A stretch of DNA of 64,000 nt, taken from contig OW051472.1 of assembly GCA_932521025.1 (NCBI GenBank), forward strand, positions 5,642,001 through 5,706,000, written 5' to 3'. The notes under the pieces were generated by a model. The model ran no database searches. It was not told the origin of the DNA and was given only the letters and a program-made list of their open reading frames with translations. Positions 46,705-61,800 of the stretch are shown one piece after another. Positions within the stretch are counted from its first letter, which is position 1, and each line of letters begins with the position of its first letter. Origin of the DNA: Oscheius onirici. Taxonomy: Eukaryota; Nematoda; Chromadorea; Rhabditida; Rhabditidae. A program made the position numbers and the translations under genes.

Positions 46705-48016
46705 TTAATACCATTCAGGTTTCTGATACTTCTTCATGTCTTCCCGCAAGGTCTTGGCCTTGTTTGCATGCCTCTCCCAGTCCTCGGGATTTGATCCATC
46801 AACTTCGCAGTGCCACTTCAGAATCTTCTGGAAACATATCGTTACTTCCTGTACCTTTTTTTCTGCCTTATCTGCCTATTCACCATTCCAGCGAGATAGA
46901 CCTTACACTTTGTGATTTTATCCCCCGACCAAGCTTCTCCCATATCAGTCACTAGAAGCATATGATGACTCATGGGTAACTACTATTCTATCCGAAAAGT
47001 ATCTGTTCAATAGAAGCACCGACTTGACCTTGTGTGATACGATTGCGTGTATATGAACATATTACCGAGATCTAGTCCATTTCCAGCATTTGCCAGGGAC
47101 TTTTCACGGACTGTGTTCCGCTGGCAAGCCTGTGAGACTTTTTTTGCATTAAAAAAAATGACAGCGGCTCGTCGTTGAAAAAAAAGTGGAAAAAGCTTAC
47201 AACAGCATCGATGCTGGCCAGGGCACGCGATCCCCAATAATAGACGTACATTTGATCGTCGTGGCCAGGAACATCACCTTTTATGCAGCTAAGCCAGCCT
47301 GAAGTACATACTTCGCAAGGAATGTACAAAGAACACTAACCGTTCTTGACGAATTCTCCGCGCAGTCCAATAAGCTTCGAGACATCTCCAAGGACGGGAT
47401 TGTAGACGGTGGGGGAGGCTCCGAGCTTCTCCTAAAAAGAAGATGCTGTCTGGAAGAAAACTTACAAGAGTTTCTTCAAGTCTCTTCTCCGTCATAGGAA
47501 TATAGGGCAGGTTGTTCTCCTCCATGAAGATGACCGTCAACAGCGTGGTCAAAAAGGCCGTCTTTGGTCCATTCTGAAATTGTTCCTAGACCTTGATAGA
47601 GTAAGAAATGGTACCTTATCTTCAACCAAATATGCTACAGAAGAACGCGGCATGTTCGGACTAACGAGAAAGATATTGTGGTTACTGCGAACAAGCTAAA
47701 AACAATGAATTTTGATACAAAATAAACTATTACCGTCATGCCAAAAATATCCTTGAAATGCTTGCCGAGATCGCGACACAGTTCAAGCAATTCCCTCTGG
47801 CTGGTGATATCTAGAAGTTTCTTCAATTCGGCCTCCTTCGTCATAGCATTTCGTTTTTCGTGGGCCAGAATGTAGAGAGCGGCGTCTTGAACAACGTGTG
47901 CGAGATTCTAGGGATAAAAGAGCAGTAAAACGCCGGAAAAAAATTACCTTGAGGCCTTCATCTTCAGCCGGGACTCTGTAGTCGACGTGTCTTTTGGTGG
48001 CTAGCCGCTGCGACAT
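46705..48016 (-). CDS. MAGE-domain protein (NSE3, SMC5/6 complex subunit)
   Basis: MAGE homology protein; single-copy MAGE proteins of invertebrates are the NSE3 subunit of the SMC5/6 DNA-repair complex. Minus-strand exons 48016-47948, 47907-47734, 47695-47615, 47573-47466, 47431-47341, 47298-47201, 47129-47066, 46951-46902 and 46827-46705 give 285 residues. MAGE landmarks in order: DAALYILAHEKRNAMTK, LGKHFKDIFGM, TLLTVIFMEENNLPY, KLIGLRGEFVKNGWL and YYWGSRALASID (the WGPRA motif). The rather unusual C-terminal extension ends KKYQKPEWY. A TTCAG lies nine bases before the ATG, possibly a trans-splice site. It is the last of three same-strand genes and convergent with the BIRC6-like gene, 78 bp away. 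Confidence 0.88.
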
Positions 48017-48215
48017 ATTTATCTGAACTTTCTTGTGATCGGCAGGTAATCGAAAAAGGGTGCGAAAAGCTAACATTGATAGAACAACAGATGAAATAGA
48101 ACAACAAATAGGTGAATCCGGTCCCTGTTTAAAAATCGTGACGAGACCGCGAGGAGCAAAAAGTAAAACAACTGAAAGAAACAAGAGTCATGACAGTACA
48201 CGGAATAGAAATCAT

Positions 48216-48221
48216 TTTATT
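48216..48221 (-). terminator. Poly(A) signal of the LDAH gene
   Basis: AATAAA on the minus strand (TTTATT on plus), about 80 bases past the LDAH stop and before the next gene's start, as expected between genes of a nematode operon. Confidence 0.55.
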
Positions 48222-48302
48222 TGTAGGATAAAATTGAAATAAAACGGTAACATAGAATTTTGCGAATCACACACTAAAACGAGGAATGAATGACTGAGAT
48301 CT

Positions 48303-49722
48303 CTAGATAAACTGAAGCAATTTCTCGGCCATCACAGCTCCGTCCCGAATCACAAAAGCGTGCTCACACTTCTGATCGTCGATTACAACGTGGCCTTTCG
48401 GGAGAAGTTTTTCCATCGCGTGACCTTAAAAGCATGCTATAAAATGGGAAAAAGAGACGGACCGTAGGCTAGGGGACACCACCCATCCTCGACTCCGTAA
48501 TAAAAGTGCGTAATGTCTCTGTTGACAATGAGTTGGGAGTCGAGTTCGAGAATCTTTTCCAGTTCGTCATTGGACATGCGTACAATGTTGCGGAAGACGT
48601 GCATGTGCAAGAGTTCGGCTGCCGAGAAGACCACGTCGGAAGGAGCCTGAAAATACCTTTTTAGTTTGGTCCTTTGAAATTTAAATGGTATTGAATACAA
48701 AGCTCCGTGGTAAGGTAAAAACCCCTGCAATGGCTTTCACAAAGGTTGTTCTAAGTGACCGTTAGTCATTCACAAGTTGTGCGTTTCTTTGGCTACTTTT
48801 GAATTTCAGCTTACTTTGGAAGTTTGCGCCAAATGGGCCGCTGAACAGGCAATGGAAAAGAGAAAACGCTTACCAATCCTCCAAGATTGAATCCAACCAG
48901 CCATTTCTTCACATGTATCGGCAGACAGTCTAGCCAAAATGTGAGGCTTTTCGTGAGCCAATCGTTGTCATTCAATGTCTGAACCATTTTTTCAGCTAAT
49001 CATCAAAAAGTCGAATACCGAGAGCAGTCGCTTCAGCCGCACTCCATTAGGCGAATCGGCCATCCTTTCGACGGTCGGAAACAGTCCCACGGCCTTTTTT
49101 ATGTTAAAATCTTCTCTAATATATGGCAAAATTTTGAGCATCATGTACGAGCCGATGCTGTGACCGAAGAGGTAAACCTTCTGTCCTTTTGGCAAAAATT
49201 CCTTCACAAAGTCCAGCTTATGTTGTACTTGCTCGTCTAGAAGAAATCGATCTGAAAATTAACCTTTTAATTTGATAAAAAACGTAAAGTTACCATGATA
49301 TTTGTGGTTTCCGCAATGCCGAAGTTCGGTGGGCATCGAAACGTGATTCAAATGAGAAACTGTGTAAAATAGATACTGGTGCTTCTTGTCGCCAATTCTC
49401 TCGTCTCTGGCTAGCAAATTTCGGAGAAGACGATGTCCAAAATCCGAGTAGAAGCCTTCGTTGCCCGGATTTCCTGCAACATGAACAGGGTCAAGGTTCA
49501 ACTCAGGTGCTTGAGATCTTCTCCCAAAATCGTTTACTCGAGAAACTACGAGACTGAACAAACCATACCTGGAATCATGAGTATGACGATCCTGTTGTCA
49601 AGCTCTCCCTTGTTTTCAAGCTCCAGTGCCTCTTTAGACAAATCTGTGCCTATGACGGAGAAACGCGTCCAGCGGCCTCCCACAAGGACCCAGTCCACAT
49701 GACGCGTCAGCTCACGCAACAT
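48303..49722 (-). CDS. Lipid droplet-associated hydrolase (LDAH) family
   Basis: Alpha/beta hydrolase of the LDAH (C2orf43) family, acting at lipid droplets. Minus-strand exons 49722-49569, 49473-49294, 49251-49019, 48978-48874, 48646-48463 and 48424-48303 give 325 residues, typical length. Motifs: VILMIPGNPGNEGFYSDFG (oxyanion region), KVYLFGHSIGSYM (nucleophile serine), then near the end VIDDQKCEHAFVI with the likely acid and catalytic histidine. The ATG directly follows TTTCTCAG, so the transcript end is probably a trans-splice site and not a normal 5' exon. It lies 218 bp downstream of rpn-11 on the same strand. The frame is intact. Confidence 0.9.
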
Positions 49723-49940
49723 CTGAGAAACGGTTAGTAAAATGAAAAATCGAGATGAAAATTGTGTTAAGTATTTGAAAAGATGAGCTTTTAGAGTTGC
49801 TACCCGTGTAAAAGGAACCAGTTTTATGCAGAGTTCAAGAGTACAGCTTGTGTTCACATAAAAGAGGGAGAGGAAAAGTTGGGCATATAAAATTATAAAC
49901 AGGAATAAATATGAATGGAACCGGAGAAAAGGGGTGAAGT

Positions 49941-51453
<1,513 letters not shown>

Positions 51454-51981
51454 GTCTGAAATTGCTTTTTAGAGAGGAAAACACATGGAAAGACTATTAA
51501 TTTTTGTTCGTTTTTTTTAGAAACGTTTAGTAGAATCTTTAGCAACTAAAAGAAGACTTTTACACAAACAAATGGAACGAAAATGAATGGAAAAGTGGAG
51601 CAATGACTACTTTCAAATTGTCAGCAAATTCGGACACCCGCGTACGCAGTGACGCAATATTGCGTACCAGATGAGCAAGTGAAAAAGCTTAGCAGACAGC
51701 CGTCTGTCTCTAGCTGTCTGTTTGTAGCTTTCTAATTTTTAGCAGATAAAACTCTAAACAAGTGCCAAAGTCGAAAACCACTATAGGGGAAATTACATAT
51801 TTGGAGCTGTTCCTACAATAAACTTGGATTTATTTCAGAAAATCTCTATCTGGACCAATTTAAAATTGTCTGAAATGAATCTCCATTACACTCTTCCAAT
51901 CTCTGATCTGTGATCTGTACTCTCCAGCTTGAAAACATAAACTTTTTCACTCTTTCTCGATAAGCAATCTCCTTCAGGTAG

Positions 51982-54549
51982 ATGCACTGGCACACGACCA
52001 CACTCTTGATATGTATCTATGGAATGATCAAAGAGTTTCGTCCCGCCACTCCCTTCTTGACTCCGTATCTCGTCTCAGAGAAGAACTTTACCTTGGAAGA
52101 AGTCTACAGTGACATCTACCCTTACTGGACATACTCCTATATGATCTTCCTGGTAGGTTATTGTAATCAAACCAGACAATCAGTCCAGATACCCATTTTC
52201 ATCCTGACCGACATTTTACGCTACAAGCCAATAATCATTCTCGAAGCCATTTGCTATGTCGGGACATGGGCTCTGCTCGTTTGGGGAAGGACACTCTGGC
52301 AGATGCAGCTGATGCAAATCTGTTTTGGTGAGTTCAGCCTTTTCAATGAGGCCCCGTATAGACAAGCCAGATGTAACAAAACTTGCCTGATACATTAAGA
52401 GACAAAAATCAGCTCTGTACTTCCTATGGTCCAATTTTAGAATGAGTACGGTCTGGGCTCAGAAGAGCCTTCTGTAGCTTTCGGATTAGATAATTAGTCG
52501 GTTACTGTGACCTCACCTGGTCCCTCTACTTTTAGCCCCCTCACCCAAAATTTTGGCACTTCGAATAGTGCAAACATTAAAAATGCAAATGTGAGCCAAA
52601 ACATTGTGAGAAGGGGCTAAAGATGCTTTCCCAGTCTGTGTCTAGAGTATACGGGTGCTTCTAACACATATGCGCTTCAGGACTATCCTCTGCTGCCGAA
52701 ATTGCCTACTTCTCGTACATGTACGCAGTTGTGGAAGAGAAGAATTATAAACGCGTCACATCGTATATTCGAACAGCTGCAATGCTTGGAAAACTGGTCG
52801 CGTTCGCTTCAGCTCAAATTTTGATCACTACTGGAACTGGGACCTTTTTACTTCTGAATCAGGTAGATCCTGTTGAAATGTGCATCCACTCATTTGAGTT
52901 TAGCTATCTCTGGGAGCTGTGACTCTCGTCTTCTTCATCTCTCTCGGTCTTCCTGGAGTTCCGGCCATCAGAGCAGACAGACAGAATCATGTTGGAAGTC
53001 TAAAGGATGGGAAGGGACAAGAAGTCGACGAGCCGTTGACGTAGATTACTTCTGGAAATGAGTTCTCAGTCACTTTCAGAAGAGCCGAGTTCGAAAGAGG
53101 CAAACTTCAGAATGGTCTTCGATTTTACCTCATCTCGACTCTCAAATGCTTTAGAATCTACCGAGACAACAAGATTGTCCTAAGGTGGTCTATTTGGTGG
53201 GCTTTGGTCAGTTGTGGCATGTATCAGGTAATTCATTTTCTCACAAAACTTGCACCACTTTAGGTCTACAACTACATCCAATCATTGTGGCTGGAAATGC
53301 AACCAGACCCGTCGAAAGCCGAAAATGGCTTGGCTGAGTTCTTCAACACTCTCATAGGCACAGTTTGCCTGAACTCTTTACACAAAACATTCAGGCGCAA
53401 TTCTGTCCTTCACCATCCAGTACATGAACATTAACTGGACACGCCATGGTGCCATAACATTGAGCAGTTCATCGATTCTCATCGGTGCAATCTTGCTCTT
53501 CCTTTCTAGTGTAAGTCAAAATATGCGATGTTCAACTGTTTGGAAATACAATATTTTCCAGAACAAGTGGTAGAGATTTCCTTTCTTTTACGCAGTCTGA
53601 CAATCTGCGCCACTATCCCTCGGTTTTTTCCCATTCCAGTAACTTTTACCCTTTGTAGAAGTTACCAAAGAAGATCTATCTAGGCAGCAATTTTCCTCTA
53701 ACTATTTTATCCCGAAACTGATTAATTGCTTTTGTTGAAGATACTTTTGCAAAACAAAACAAAACAATTTAAAGTGGATCTTCACAAAGCTCCTCTTTAT
53801 TACCAATTAGGACTTTTGACACAAACATACAAACACGAGACTTGGGAGTACACACACTTGCAGCTGATATTAGAAACTTGCCACTGACATTGAGCATCCA
53901 CCAAGCATTTGCTCGTGTAAACTGACTAAGTCGATACTGCCCAGTAAATAACACGTGCCCAAAATACCGTAATCTGTTTAACATTCCAATCCATAAACCA
54001 ACTTTCGCAAACCCCAAAGATGAGCATCGTCCTGCGCTTATCTTAAAATTGAATGGGGTCCATAATAACTTGACAACCGAAGTTTGCCAATCGCTATTTA
54101 CTCAAAACTATCTGACAATATAAATTACGGTTTCCAGGCGAGTAACGCCATCTATGGATACGTTGGCTACGTAATCATAACCTCAATTTACCACATGCTC
54201 ATCACAGCAGCCAGGTACTTTTGTATTTTCCTCCGAACAAATCCTTTCAGTGCCAACATCGCCTCTGCTCTGACTTCAGCCAGCTACGGCCTCATTTTCG
54301 GATGGAACACTTTCGTGGCCGTCTCTCTACAGACTCTCCTGACTCTGGCAGTAGCTGATTCTCACGGATGGAATCTTCTTATCAGACAACAGGTCAGCTC
54401 TATTTTTAGTTTGAATTAAGTTTCAGTTTGTCGTCTATGCCACTTATTTCTTCGCTGTCGGCCTTATATTCAGTACCTTCTTGTTCATTTCGTGTCTGCT
54501 CAACAAACGTTCTACGGGTGAAGAAGCCATCGATTCGGAAGAGATTTAA
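51982..54549 (+). CDS. Reduced folate carrier family transporter (SLC19)
   Basis: Membrane transporter for folate (or thiamine) of the SLC19 family. Ten exons: 51982-52152, 52189-52327, 52681-52862, 52904-53040, 53080-53227, 53264-53357, 53395-53510, 54138-54214, 54251-54392 and 54427-54549, giving 442 residues. Family motifs: KEFRPATPFLTPYLVSEKNF after TM1, PIFILTDILRYKPIIILEA, AAEIAYFSYMYAVVEEKNY and SYIRTAAMLGKLVAFASAQ. About ten to twelve hydrophobic segments are visible. The sixth intron is GC-AG (53358 GC ... 53394 AG); this is the only choice that keeps GAILSFTIQYM in frame. Intron 7 is 627 nt. Substrate cannot be told from sequence. Confidence 0.9.
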
Positions 54550-56039
54550 GTCACGAGCTTTATATAGATTGTACAGTTTTCCTCTAATGATTTCTCGTTT
54601 TCTCAGATCGTATCACCATCTGATGTAGTTTTCTATAGAATAGACAACACTACTTTGGCCAAGAGATCACTTGACATCACAAAGCTAGAAAATATAAGAA
54701 TGAGCTAGAACATTGAGACTTCTTCTCCCGAAATTCACGAGCCCACTTCTTTCTGAACAGATTCTTCTGCTCTAGAAAGTCATGATGTTGAGATTGAAAA
54801 CATGATCTCTAACAAAACCGGCAGTACAATTCCAACAACAGCTAACGAAGAGTTGTCTTCAATGGTTTAATCTCAATATAACGAACTGTTTTTATTTGAA
54901 ACTCGGTGTAAGTTCGATCTTATTCGATCACGGTGTGAAACGGTCTACGTCAAAGTTTGTCGACAAACCAAACAGACAGAAGAGGAGTGCGTACGTTTTA
55001 GCACGGACCTCTTGAACTTTGCTATATTTCGCTCTGGGAGAACATCTTGCCCGTGAACGATAACTTCTCATGTCTGCTCGAAGAAGAGGCCATTAGTAAA
55101 GTAGACCAATTCACACGACTTTTTGTCTGTTTTCAATTCATATAAAACGATCTCACCCTATTGTTCCTCGCATTATTTCGTCCTCCGGCGTCATTCGAAA
55201 AGATTCCCTGATGTTTCGTCTCGCTTTGCCATCGCTCCCCGTGTCATAGTTACACAAGTGTCTTTGCTCAGCTGCACCGTGATCGTGGCAAAGGTTGATA
55301 ACCGAAGAACCATCTCTTTCAGTGGAAAAAACTACCGCATGTTCAGAGAGCAGATCTCATTTGTTTAGGTCTTTTGTTTTGAAGGGCATTTACCCAAGCT
55401 TAGGAAACACCGCACTCTCCTTAAGTTTGGGACTTCACAAAGAATAGAGAGAAATCTTAAATTTCTGGCTGTATCTTCACGGATTTGCTATTTTGAGTCA
55501 TTGGGTCTCCAAACGAAAAGTGAATGAATTACAGTAATGCACTCTCCTTCAAAAATTCGCAAACGGACCAACTCGAACTGTTTGCTCTCGGTCAAAGACT
55601 CTTCTGAAAATAGCCTTGAAGGCCTTTCACCGCTTCCGTCTTTTCAGTTGAACGATCCCGACGGATTAACCACCACACTTTTATTCAACCTAGACTCAGA
55701 AAAAGAGGGTTTCAATGTGGGCGCGCGGTCGTCTCCACGGAGAGCAAATATATGAACCTCGCGTGAAAAGTTGATTCTTTGAACTTTCTGAAGAAGTGGT
55801 TTTACAGACCGTAGTCAATCAGCAAAACAGAGGGCTGTCTTTCATGTGCTCTCATTCCTGAGTCATCTGTCGGCCACACGGCGCAGCTAGTCTCGCAACT
55901 CTCTTGTGACGAAAGAATTACTTAGCGATAAATCGAGGTCTCGGTGCAAATCTGATCAGACCACAGCGATTAATTGAGGCAGGAGTTTGGCACCACATTT
56001 CGAGAGCATTACCTTCCCAAAAAAACGCTCTATTTTTCA

Positions 56040-56165
56040 GTTTGAAGATGACATTTTGGAACCGTTTGATGTTCTGACAAGTAAATCAGATCAAGGGCTA
56101 TAAGTTTTCAGAACACGCGGAAGTCCGGCAAAGTTGTCTTAAACCCGAAAAAGGCCTGTCCGCAT
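56040..56165 (+). repeat. Hairpin family, copy 6
   Basis: Left arm GATGTTCTGACAAGTAAATC; right arm GGGCTATAAGTTTTCAGAAC, with outer arms TTTGAAGATGACATTTTGG and TTGTCTTAAACCCGAAAAAG also related to copy 1. Confidence 0.6.
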
Positions 56166-58307
56166 TTGCGTATTTTTGGACACGGGCCTAAGAGATTGAA
56201 TATCTGCATAGTTCCCACGGATGTCTTAAGCAACAAGAGCATTTCACAATACTGAAAGTATGGGTTTGTTTCGAATGCATGCCCTCCCACCACAATTTTT
56301 CTCTCGATTTGTGATGACATCTCTGGACTCCGTTTTTACATTTTTACGACGACCTTTAGCTCCGTTTTAACCCAGAAAAGTGTTCGTCCCTCTCTGTTCA
56401 AGTACACGTCGTGAAAAAGTCCTCTGTTCCCGTGTGACAGTGCGCGTGTCTGCCGCCATTTTTCTTTTCACTACCCCTCAAAATCGGGACTCCACTTTGC
56501 ACATACTCTCTCCCTCATTCTCTTTTAGTTCCTTTAGAGGGGTGGGCCAGGAGCGCGGCCTTTCAATTGTCGATTCCCATTCTTACCCTTAGCTCCCCTC
56601 GTGCACTCCGCAATCGCTGTGCTCTCTCCGGGACCGCGGTCTCTCCTCTGCCTATACGCTCTCTCAGCCGCTTAGTACCCCTGCTACCCTCCGACGGCCT
56701 CGTTCTTTCTCAGCCCTCCGCGGGACCTCCCCCGGTCGCACGTTCTTTCTCCGAGCGTTAGTTCCCCTGGGTTCTGTGTCTCGCCCCTCTCTCATGTCCT
56801 TAGCCTCTTTATTCTCTCCGCAACAGGGCACGGTCTCTTCACCACGACAACCGGGCTGTAACACTCCCATCTCTCTCGTTTACCGTCCCATATCAGACGC
56901 AGGGGGAATGGAACTATCTTTACCACCTTTATGTAGACTTGGAAGAAACTTTCTCTCATCATCTTCTTCTCCCCGGTTGCCACGGGGACAAATTCTTTTT
57001 CATCCTCTAATTCTCATGGAAACAAACAGCTACTTATGTCTCTATTGGAGAAAAGATCACTTGTTGGCTAAAGGGTCAGAGTTTGTTCACAATTGTAACA
57101 GCGAGGTCACGGGGACGACAGAGGCAGCCAGGCCTGGACCCGTGTCTCTTTGCGTCTTCTTTCGGCATCACACATCTTTTAATACACGGGAAAGCTCTCT
57201 TGACTTGATCGATCTCCATAAGCACTCTCAATGGTGATGTTCTATTCTTGTCAGTTTCTCCCTCTCCCGTTTTCGGAAACTTTCCCCATCGGCCAAGTAT
57301 GCCATTACCGTAATCCACAAACAACTCCTCTTACTCATTCTATTTAATTGTGTTTTTTTCTAGAATTTTATCCAATTGATCTTTGAACATAGGAGGTTGT
57401 ATGCTAATGTGGGAACGCCTTGTCCGATGACGTCATCATCGATTGGCAGATAGTGCACATAGAAAGCTCCCCTTCTTAAAGAGAGGCTGTCTGCGTCTCT
57501 CTCGCACTCGTCCCCGGCCTCCCCCGCCCGCCGTGTGTCTCTTTCACAGTGGCGACGGGGCTGCTGTTCGCTGGCCTCTCTCCGGCAGCCTCCCAATCTC
57601 CCCATTTCTGACACTACTCTTTCCACCCTCTGCTCTCGCGATACTCTCTCAGCTGTATGTTAACAGCCCTGCGTCTCTTTAACTCCCAGCAAACTCTCAC
57701 TATTCGCCAGCAACTCTGCCGCCCTCCGCCCGTGGGCAAACTATCCCACTGTTGTGCTTTCCTGCGTCCCTGGCCCCTGTGGGATCTGTCTCTCGTCCCG
57801 CCACAGACTTGTTTTACTGCCGCTTGCAGTGTGTGTGAATCCTTGACAAGAGGTTCATTGCCCTCTCTCTCTAAAAGCAACATTTTCTCACGCCTAATCT
57901 CCTCCAAATTGGGTATTTCCCACACGTCACTTCACCTACCGTAATACCTCTTTACTTTCTCACATTTGTTCGCATTCCAATTGACAGTAACCTCGTATTC
58001 TCTTGTCCCCGCGTCATCGTTCAAGACTTCTCGTCGATAAGAGAGCTAATCAAGCGCACTCTCTCTTCTTTTCAATAAAAAGCGAAATCGATCTTCGTCT
58101 CTCAATCAAACCTAATTTGCGTGTGGTTACACACACTACTTTTCCCGAGAGTAATCTCATTACCGTATCAAAACTTTTCTCCTGTACATAGAACCTTTTG
58201 CACCACCAGACACTGGGAGAAGTGATCCAGATCGGCGACACGATAACTTTCGTTATCCGCGCAGTGCCAGCAAGAGGTTCGAACTTTTAGGCTGTCTCTT
58301 TATCGTC

Positions 58308-58326
58308 ACAGTCTCTCTCTCTCTCT
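58308..58326 (+). repeat. (CT)n simple repeat
   Basis: Run of TCTCTCTCTC in the pyrimidine-rich region upstream of sma-9. Confidence 0.7.
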
Positions 58327-58819
58327 ATTTACGGGGCCAATTGGCATGGGGCCAAAGCGGGCGACGACTGGAATTCCGGAGCACCTCCTCTCCCCCTCGC
58401 TCTTTCATATTTGGGTTTTCACTTTTGGAGGTGAAGAAATCACGGGGCTATGTGTGCTCGGGAAGACTCCCTCTTCGATAAACAGCAGAGCGCAGAATGC
58501 ACTCGTCTCTATCTCTCGGGGGAAGGGGGACATCCCAAGAAAATAATGGAATTTGTGCTCATGACCCGAGGTCAATACCGTAGTATCCCGTCCAAAATAC
58601 CTTCTTTTACTATAAATTTTCCAAATGTCTACACTTTCCACCCTTCTTTCTCTCCCTTCTCTTTTCTCAGAACCTCCTGCCATTGGCATTTTGCCACGCG
58701 AGGTCGAGCCCTCCCGCCCAGCGACATTTATGCTTCCCAGACTCCATAAAACAGCCGTCTTCTCCAAATTTCTACTCATTTCTTTTTTCAGTTAGAAATT
58801 CAGGTAGTTGACACAAGAG

Positions 58820-61800
58820 ATGGCGTTCGTCTCCGGTGGAGGAGGTGGACTACCGCCACAGACTCCACAGGCAAGCAACGGAACTCAGGGTCTCAGTAAC
58901 CAACTTTTGGTTAGTTCCTTTTCTCATTTACTCAGAAAGAGGGTGGTTTCGTCTCGCGCCAAATTAATCCTTTTGAAGACCAGAATCACACCGATCGAGA
59001 GAGGGGAGGGGGTGGCTCCTTTTTTCCCATAAGAGTCCATGAACCTCCCGAGGAATAGAAAATTGCCTTTCTTGCAAAGGAAGAGGAAAACATTTCGCGA
59101 GAAAAGTCTGTCTGGTCATCAGTGAAAAACAGTCTGTCTTATCTGTCGGCCGGCTATTTTTGCCTCTTTCGAGCTTACGCGTACCTGTTTTTGGCTGTTT
59201 GTTACAATCGACTCCCTCTTTCCTCCTTTCTTTTTGATAACGTTTGTTTGCGAGAGATGGGGTCGTGGCGCTGACGTCACGCAGTAATAGAGAGATGTTG
59301 CAAAAGTTGATCTAAAAGAGTAGTCGCTTCCGTTTCGAACTAGAGTGTCTTCTCCAAACATCACATCGATTCCATGTCTCTTCTTTCTACTCTCTTCCGA
59401 TTTCTGAGTCCAACGGCTGAGAGAGACGAGGCCGGCTGCCAATCGACCAGAAAACTCGCTTCTCCGAGAGAGCATTGAGCTCGAAAAAAAGGCAATGAGA
59501 AACAGTTGAAACTTTCGTCATGTGGTTAGCTCTCTAGGCGAAGAAACACAGAGAAAGACGGTCTTTGCTGTTTCGACGTCAGCGAACAGGAGAGAGCGCG
59601 CGCCGAATCGATTATATCAGCTGGCATTGTGCCAGAAATAATTGAAATTGATCACAGTTGACCTCAGATCAGATTGACGGATTGGGGGTAGGGGAACTAT
59701 GCCACAGACTCGGCAGTTCACACATGATTGTCATAGCCTTATGAGAAAGTAACTGCAAACGGTTTCTGGTCCCCGTCGAATTACCTCTCTCTTTATTTGA
59801 TTCTTGATTGGATTGGCAGCTCTTTGGGCAGCCAAGCGGGCAGAAGCCAATCGAGATGGGTACATTTGTGCGCCAGACGAACCCCAAAAAAGCTGGCGCG
59901 CAGAGATCACGTCTCGAATGATGGATGAAGATTTGATTTCAGGAAACACTGTTGCTCCAACAGCAACAGCAGCAACAGACCACAAGTCAGGGAAATGTGG
60001 TCAATCTTCTGGCACAGGCCCTGCTGGGAAGTCAACTTGGAGGGGCTCTTGGTGCGGCTACATCACTGCCACAACAGCCACAGCAGCAGCAACAACAGCC
60101 TGCCCAAAATCTTCTGCTCCAACAGCTGCAGAGTCAGATAGCTCTCACGCAACTTCTCGGACAGAATCAGAGTCTGGGAAATCCGCTGTTGGGTAATAAC
60201 GCTCTGCTACCTCTGTACTACCAAGTTTTGCAACAGCAGCAGCAGGCCAATCTTCTTCAACAAATTCAGGTATAGTTTTGTTCTGCGGGAGAGACAAAGA
60301 CAGACTCTGCGTTTTATTACTTGAAGACGACGCTCTTTATACATCCCTCGAACTGGGTTGAAATGCCGTCTGCAGCTTGAAAATATTGCTTCTATTATTT
60401 ATCTTACGATATTCTAACGTAATTTGATTTCAGCAAGCTCAACAGCAGATAGCTCCTCCAGTTCAAACTACCCCTACTGCTGCCCCAATTCCGACTCAGT
60501 CTTTACAAATATCGCAGTCGCACAGTGCCTTCCAGCCTCCTCAACCAGGTGAGTTCGATTTCCGTCTCCGGAACACACTCTAATCCCCCGTCTCAATATC
60601 CTCCTAATGACGAGGGAAAGAATTTTGTTGTTGTATTTAATCAAAGTGAGGATTAGAAGAGAAACCGTTGAGAGATTAGGATGGGAGACGCCATGCTGTC
60701 GCGTTTTCTGACAGGGCGCCAAGCTGTCGCAATTGTCAGAGACGAGATAAGAGAGACGAAAGAAAAAGAACGACCTTTTCGAGTGACGGTTTTTTCAGCA
60801 CCTTCGAGCGGAAATGTCGAGGTACAAGCTCATGCTCAGGAAAAGCTCATGGCCGATCTTATGGCCAATAACCAGAACAGTCTTGCCCAGAAAGAATTGG
60901 AACATCGGGTGTTGGCAGCAGGTTCTGCCGCCTCAACTTCGGCCATTGTGGATAGAGGAGTCCCGCGGAACACGAAAGAGGTCCATGATCGCATTGACAA
61001 GCTTATAAGCGAGAATGCGGCTATCCTTCAGCCTCAGGAGGTAAATAGCCATTTGTAGCGACTATGAGTCTCGAATTTGTAGCCACTTCTCAAAAGAAGG
61101 CCGTATCACCGAGCAGTGGGACAGCAGTCTTCGATGGACGATAGTAACAGCAGTTCCACGAGAACAAGCCCCGGAATCCAGGGAGGCCGAGATCCGCGGA
61201 TGCTCGCTGCTTCGAGTCGGACGCAGTCTTTGTATGAACCAATCAATGTAAGAATTCTTATGTTTCTATTCATCTGACCTGTCTATGCGAATATGTGTGG
61301 CTCAGAAATGTCTTATTTTGCCCCAACTCAATATATTTTAGGGTATCCGGGCATTTGGAGGCGGAAGTCTTACGTCGGGTCAGCCAGTGGTCCGACAACA
61401 ACAGCCACAACACCACACGCCAACGTGTCCCTACTGCCAAGTACCGTAAGTCACAATTACTAGCTTTCGAATACAGATATTTTGCAGATTTCCCAACGAG
61501 GCTGGTCTTCAATGTCACGAGCTACGGTGCAGTAAACGACTGGAACTGGAGAAGGTGAAAGAGACTCCAGTAATGCCAGAGCCTCCTCAGCCGGACTGTC
61601 GCCATCCTCTAAAACGGAGATTATTGGCAGCAGCTGTTCCTGACGATATCCCCACGCCAAATCAGGCCAAGCTGGCCAGAAAAGTACTGTATTGTGATGT
61701 TGTGAAATGAAGTCTCTTTTCAGGATTCGGGAGATGTGATAGTTGTGGCAGAGACGAGACCGCCGGAGAGGAAAGAATCGTCAGTCTTTGAGCCATTCAG

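Larger units (their letters stand above)
54550..58819. other. Long noncoding interval before sma-9, pyrimidine-rich on the plus strand
   Basis: About 4.3 kb. From about 56.4 to 58.8 kb the plus strand is rich in C and T (many TCTCTC, CCTC blocks), with a (CT)n run at 58308-58326. Hairpin copy 6 is at 56040-56165. Open frames here (for example 55537-55755) do not look coding. The region probably includes the sma-9 promoter or outron. Confidence 0.5.

Noticed and set aside
53766-54017. Minus-strand frame in the folate-carrier intron with RLRYFGHVL, reminiscent of LINE C-termini
   Set aside because: The match is a few residues only; too weak to call a LINE fragment.
59804-60196. 130-codon frame overlapping the sma-9 glutamine exon
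   Set aside because: It is the same CAG/CAA repeat read in another frame (Thr/Ala-rich); the Gln frame splices correctly.
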